A DNA stretch of 9,307 bases from NCBI GenBank assembly GCA_011371325.1, contig DRQV01000276.1, forward strand, positions 1-9,307, given 5' to 3'. The notes beneath the pieces are model-generated. The model had not been told where the DNA came from and ran no database searches. It was given only the letters and a program-made list of their open reading frames with translations. Both the position numbers and the translations under genes were made by a program. How positions within the stretch are numbered: position 1 is the stretch's first letter; each line of letters starts with the position of its first letter. Source of the DNA: Thioploca sp. (GTDB lineage: Bacteria > Pseudomonadota > Gammaproteobacteria > Beggiatoales > Beggiatoaceae). Positions 7,320 to 9,307 of the stretch are shown here, in pieces.

Positions 7320-8078
7320 CTATTTTTTTAGTTCTTTAATAAATAAAATTAGCAAAGGTATGACACCAAGGATATATCTTTTCCATAATCTCTTTGGTTC
7401 TTGGAAAAACCTATGTAACCATTCCATTCCAATTTTTTGCCAAAATTTAGGGGCTCTTTTTTTCATGCCGACATAAAATTCTGCTGATGCTCCTAAAAAT
7501 AAAAATAATGGTGATGATTGATTTTGCAGGTTTTTATAAATAGATAAACCTAGCCATTCTTGTTTGGGAAATCCTAAGCCAATAATTACAAACTGTGGTT
7601 GAAAATCTATAATTATATTGGTAATATCTTGGCTAACTTTAGCAAATTCAGTTGAATTTACTTCAAATAATGGAGGAGTGTAATAAGTGATATTAGGATA
7701 ATATTTTTGTAATTTTATCCCGATTTCTGCATGACTAACTATTATTAGTATTTTTTGCTGGTTTTCTTTGGCTTTTTGCCATAACAATGGAAATAAATCA
7801 CTTCCTGTCAATCGAGCTTGTAGAGGTTTGCGAGCTAATCTACTGTACCAAATAATGGGATGTCCGTCTGGAAATATAAACATAGATTGACTAAGTTTAT
7901 ATTTTAAATCTGGCAAATGTTCTAATTTTACTAATTGATCAGCATTAACTGTAATTACAAATGGCAACTTTGAATTATAATCTGGGATATGTTGATAATT
8001 TAATAAATCATCGATAACTTCTACATGATGAATTGCTGAAATAAATTCAAGTTCAAATAAACGAATAGTATGGTACAT
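7320..8078 (-). CDS. WecG/TagA/CpsF family glycosyltransferase (GT26)
   Basis: The 252-residue protein has the full GT26 signature. This family transfers N-acetylmannosamine, N-acetylmannosaminuronate or a related sugar to an undecaprenyl-PP-linked sugar, as in enterobacterial common antigen (WecG), wall teichoic acid (TagA) and capsule assembly. Visible motifs are Thr-Val-Asn-Ala-Asp-Gln-Leu (43-49), Pro-Asp-Gly (70-72) with the Asp at the catalytic-base position, Arg-Leu-Thr-Gly-Ser-Asp-Leu (89-95), Gly-Phe-Pro-Lys-Gln-Glu-Trp (169-175), a Gly-Ala-Ser...Lys-Arg-Ala-Pro block (196-210), Glu-Trp (219-220) and Glu-Pro-Lys-Arg-Leu-Trp (227-232). Residues 235-252 form a hydrophobic tail ending in Lys-Glu-Leu-Lys-Lys, matching the membrane-contacting C-terminal appendage of TagA-like enzymes. 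Length is normal. The start is ATG at 8078, without a clear Shine-Dalgarno; the stop is TAG. The family is certain; the sugar is not, so no gene symbol is given. Confidence 0.94.
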   Translation of the reverse strand: MYHTIRLFELEFISAIHHVEVIDDLLNYQHIPDYNSKLPFVITVNADQLVKLEHLPDLKYKLSQSMFIFPDGHPIIWYSRLARKPLQARLTGSDLFPLLWQKAKENQQKILIIVSHAEIGIKLQKYYPNITYYTPPLFEVNSTEFAKVSQDITNIIIDFQPQFVIIGLGFPKQEWLGLSIYKNLQNQSSPLFLFLGASAEFYVGMKKRAPKFWQKIGMEWLHRFFQEPKRLWKRYILGVIPLLILFIKELKK

Positions 8079-8140
8079 ATTTAATAAATATTAAACTAGA
8101 GAATAATTACCGCATATTCAATATCATATTCTAGTTTAAA
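8079..8140 (-). promoter_or_regulatory. Intergenic inverted repeat upstream of the GT26 gene
   Basis: The 62-bp gap between the cadherin-like gene and the GT26 gene holds a perfect 10-bp inverted repeat, TTAAACTAGA (8091-8100) with TCTAGTTTAA (8130-8139). A second pair, GAATA (8101-8105) with TATTC (8115-8119), nests directly inside it. On the transcribed - strand the outer stem ends 12 bases before the ATG. It could be a partial terminator, an mRNA-stability element or an operator. The AT-rich setting makes chance repeats more likely. Confidence 0.35.
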
Positions 8141-9307
8141 TTAGTTATTGATTTCAATAGTAATTGGATTGGGATTATAGATAAGCTCTTTATTATCTAA
8201 ACGGTAGCCTATATAGACTTGTAATTCTCCAGCAGTAAATTGGGCAGAATTAAATAATGCAATTTCATGCTCATCTTCTAATATTAGGTGAGTAAATTTT
8301 GGTAAGGTAAATCTATCCCATGTTTGCCAAGTATCATTATTTCGTACTAAAAATCTGGTTTGTTGATCAACTGTATATGCTGCCACAGCTAATATATCTG
8401 CTTCTTGGTTTCTATGAGTTATATCTGGAATAAATTGGATTGTTACTGCTTTTAAATCATTAGCGGATATTTTTATAAAATCTGTAATATTATTAAATAT
8501 TTTACCATGTACATCGACATCAGGTACATTGATGACATCTATTGTAAATATTTTTTCTTTAATGCTTTGAATTTCTTTAATAATAATATTATAACTTGGG
8601 TTTATTTCAAAATCTAGTGGTCGTTTAGTTCTTAATATTCCTTGATCATCTAAACTAAAATTTTCATTAGCCAATAATTTAAATTCAGCTCCATCAGTCC
8701 AAATTCTCCCCACAATACCTTGATAATTTTCTAATACTGATTGTTTAGTTAAATTAATTAGTGGCGGATTTATAATTGGGGTAATTTGAATAATAAACTG
8801 TTTGGTAATGTAAGCTCCACTAATATCAGTAGTTTGAACTTCAATTGGATAAATATTATCAAAAGATTCATCATTAACAAGTTTTATATCCTTAAATCTC
8901 GGCATTAAACTAGTAACATACAATTCATTATCTATAATTCTAAAATAACGATTTGAATTAGTTAAACTGTAAATAAATCGGTCTGCATTATCACTATCAA
9001 TAGTGTTGAAAGTACCAATTAGTTTTTCGTCGTTATTAATATCTAATTCTATTGCTGTTGGTGGACGATTTGGTTTTATTTCTAGTTGAGCGATTTTACC
9101 AATAAATTCTTCATTATTAGTTTGATAACCAAATTCAACTTCAAACGTTCCAGCCATATTAATAACAGAACCTTCAAATAAAATAATTTCCAATTCTTTT
9201 GGTAATTGTACTTGGCTTTTAATTGGAATAGTTAGTGAAGAATTATTATCAAATGATTTCCAATGATATTTAACAATTATATCAACTAATTGTCCAATAT
9301 GTTCTGG
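8141..9307 (-). CDS. Cadherin-like secreted protein with two flanking copies of an unnamed domain; 5' end missing
   Basis: The frame runs from the TAA at 8141-8143 to the right window edge without a stop, giving 388 visible residues. A TTG at 9191-9193 could be misread as a start, but the 38 codons before it continue the same domain, so the true start is outside the window. Layout by visible residue: an incomplete unnamed domain 1-78; cadherin-like repeat 1 (81-176) with an Ile-Gly-Thr-Phe strand and an Asp-Ser-Asp-Asn-Ala-Asp Ca-type loop; cadherin-like repeat 2 (181-260) with Leu-Glu-Asn and Leu-Asp-Phe-Glu motifs; a second copy of the unnamed domain (278-387) at the C-terminus. No transmembrane segment is visible at the C-terminus. 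It is probably exported; cadherin-like repeats in bacteria serve in Ca2+-dependent adhesion or as carbohydrate-binding spacers. Its stop is 62 bp upstream of the GT26 start, on the same strand. Confidence 0.88.
   Translation of the reverse strand, partial: PEHIGQLVDIIVKYHWKSFDNNSSLTIPIKSQVQLPKELEIILFEGSVINMAGTFEVEFGYQTNNEEFIGKIAQLEIKPNRPPTAIELDINNDEKLIGTFNTIDSDNADRFIYSLTNSNRYFRIIDNELYVTSLMPRFKDIKLVNDESFDNIYPIEVQTTDISGAYITKQFIIQITPIINPPLINLTKQSVLENYQGIVGRIWTDGAEFKLLANENFSLDDQGILRTKRPLDFEINPSYNIIIKEIQSIKEKIFTIDVINVPDVDVHGKIFNNITDFIKISANDLKAVTIQFIPDITHRNQEADILAVAAYTVDQQTRFLVRNNDTWQTWDRFTLPKFTHLILEDEHEIALFNSAQFTAGELQVYIGYRLDNKELIYNPNPITIEINN
8147..8476 (-). repeat. C-terminal copy of a duplicated unnamed domain
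   Basis: Visible residues 278-387 end the protein. Key elements are His-x-x-Gln-x-Ala-Asp-Ile, a Trp-Gln-Thr-Trp pair, Glu-Ile-Ala-Leu-Phe, Ala-Gly-Glu-Leu-Gln-Val-Tyr-Ile-Gly-Tyr-Arg and a closing Ile-Thr-Ile-Glu-Ile. They align in order with the incomplete copy at 9074-9307. The domain seems to be beta-rich; I do not know a family name. Confidence 0.6.
8528..9067 (-). repeat. Two cadherin-like repeats
   Basis: Repeat 1 (nt 9067-8780 on the - strand) has the order Leu-x-(Ile)-Asn-x, Ile-Gly-Thr-Phe, Asp-Ser-Asp-Asn-Ala-Asp, Phe-x-Tyr-Ser-Leu, Phe-x-Ile-x-(Asp)-Asn-(Glu)-Leu, and a final Tyr-Pro-Ile-Glu-Val plus Phe-Ile-Ile-Gln-Ile strand. This fits bacterial cadherin-like domains. Repeat 2 (8767-8528) keeps Leu-Glu-Asn, Ile-Val-Gly, Phe-Ser-Leu-Asp-Asp-x-Gly-x-Leu and Leu-Asp-Phe-Glu...Tyr. 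It is shorter and lacks the Asp-x-Asp loop, so it may not bind Ca2+. Confidence 0.65.
9074..9307 (-). repeat. N-terminal copy of the duplicated unnamed domain, cut by the window edge
   Basis: Visible residues 1-78 contain His-x-x-Gln-x-(Val)-Asp-Ile, a Tyr-x-Trp step, Glu-Ile-Ile-Leu-Phe-Glu-Gly and Ala-Gly-Thr-Phe-Glu-Val-Glu-Phe-Gly-Tyr-Gln. These appear in the same order as in the C-terminal copy, with a shorter middle loop. The first residues of this copy may lie outside the window. Confidence 0.5.

Noticed and set aside
8079..8140. A sigma70-type promoter for the GT26 gene (TTGAAT on the - strand as a -35 element)
   Set aside because: The only good -10-like hexamer, TTTAAT, lies 20 bases away. 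The hexamer at 17-bp spacing (TAGTTT) is a poor match. In AT-rich DNA this is not enough to call.
9191..9193. TTG as the start of the cadherin-like - strand gene
   Set aside because: It sits inside a domain whose second copy at the C-terminus shows matching sequence before this point, and the frame is open to the window edge.

Overview
The window is AT-rich (roughly one third G+C by eye) bacterial DNA that codes almost entirely for surface and envelope functions. The combination seen here is a very long secreted protein built from a beta-helix end, Fn3-like domains, Cys-containing InlB-type repeats and Calx-beta domains, next to cadherin-like proteins and GT26/GT4 glycosyltransferases. That combination resembles large filamentous sulfur-oxidising Gammaproteobacteria (Thiotrichales/Beggiatoaceae-like) and related uncultured lineages. 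This placement is an inference from style only; no marker gene is present. The standard bacterial genetic code fits, with TAA and TAG stops seen and no in-frame TGA.

Layout. Positions 3-5867 (+ strand) hold the 3' part of one giant gene that is open at the left edge. The visible 1954 residues read, in order: the end of a right-handed beta-helix with its Cys-Asp-x-Gly-Ala-x-Glu closing motif; two Fn3-like domains; eight InlB-B-like repeats, six of which carry an upstream Cys pair; five Calx-beta domains; a short solenoid-like hexapeptide stretch; and a C-terminal module ending in a Ca-binding-like Asp/Asn loop. A 129-bp convergent spacer (5868-5996) contains a small hairpin.

Positions 5997-9307 are all on the - strand, transcribed right to left. 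First comes a cadherin-like secreted protein, truncated at the right window edge. It is followed by a WecG/TagA/CpsF (GT26) glycosyltransferase and then a GT4 glycosyltransferase. The short gaps (62 bp and 51 bp) allow an operon, although the 62-bp gap carries a 10-bp inverted repeat.

Working model (inference): the locus makes extracellular matrix or surface components. The glycosyltransferase pair would act at the cytoplasmic face of the inner membrane on a lipid-linked glycan for an exopolysaccharide, capsule or glycoprotein. The two modular proteins would be exported and act in adhesion or matrix building, probably stabilised by Ca2+ and disulfides. No CRISPR array, tRNA, rRNA, insertion sequence or defence system was found. 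The least explained parts are the C-terminal module of the giant protein and a domain that appears twice in the cadherin-like protein, flanking the cadherin repeats.
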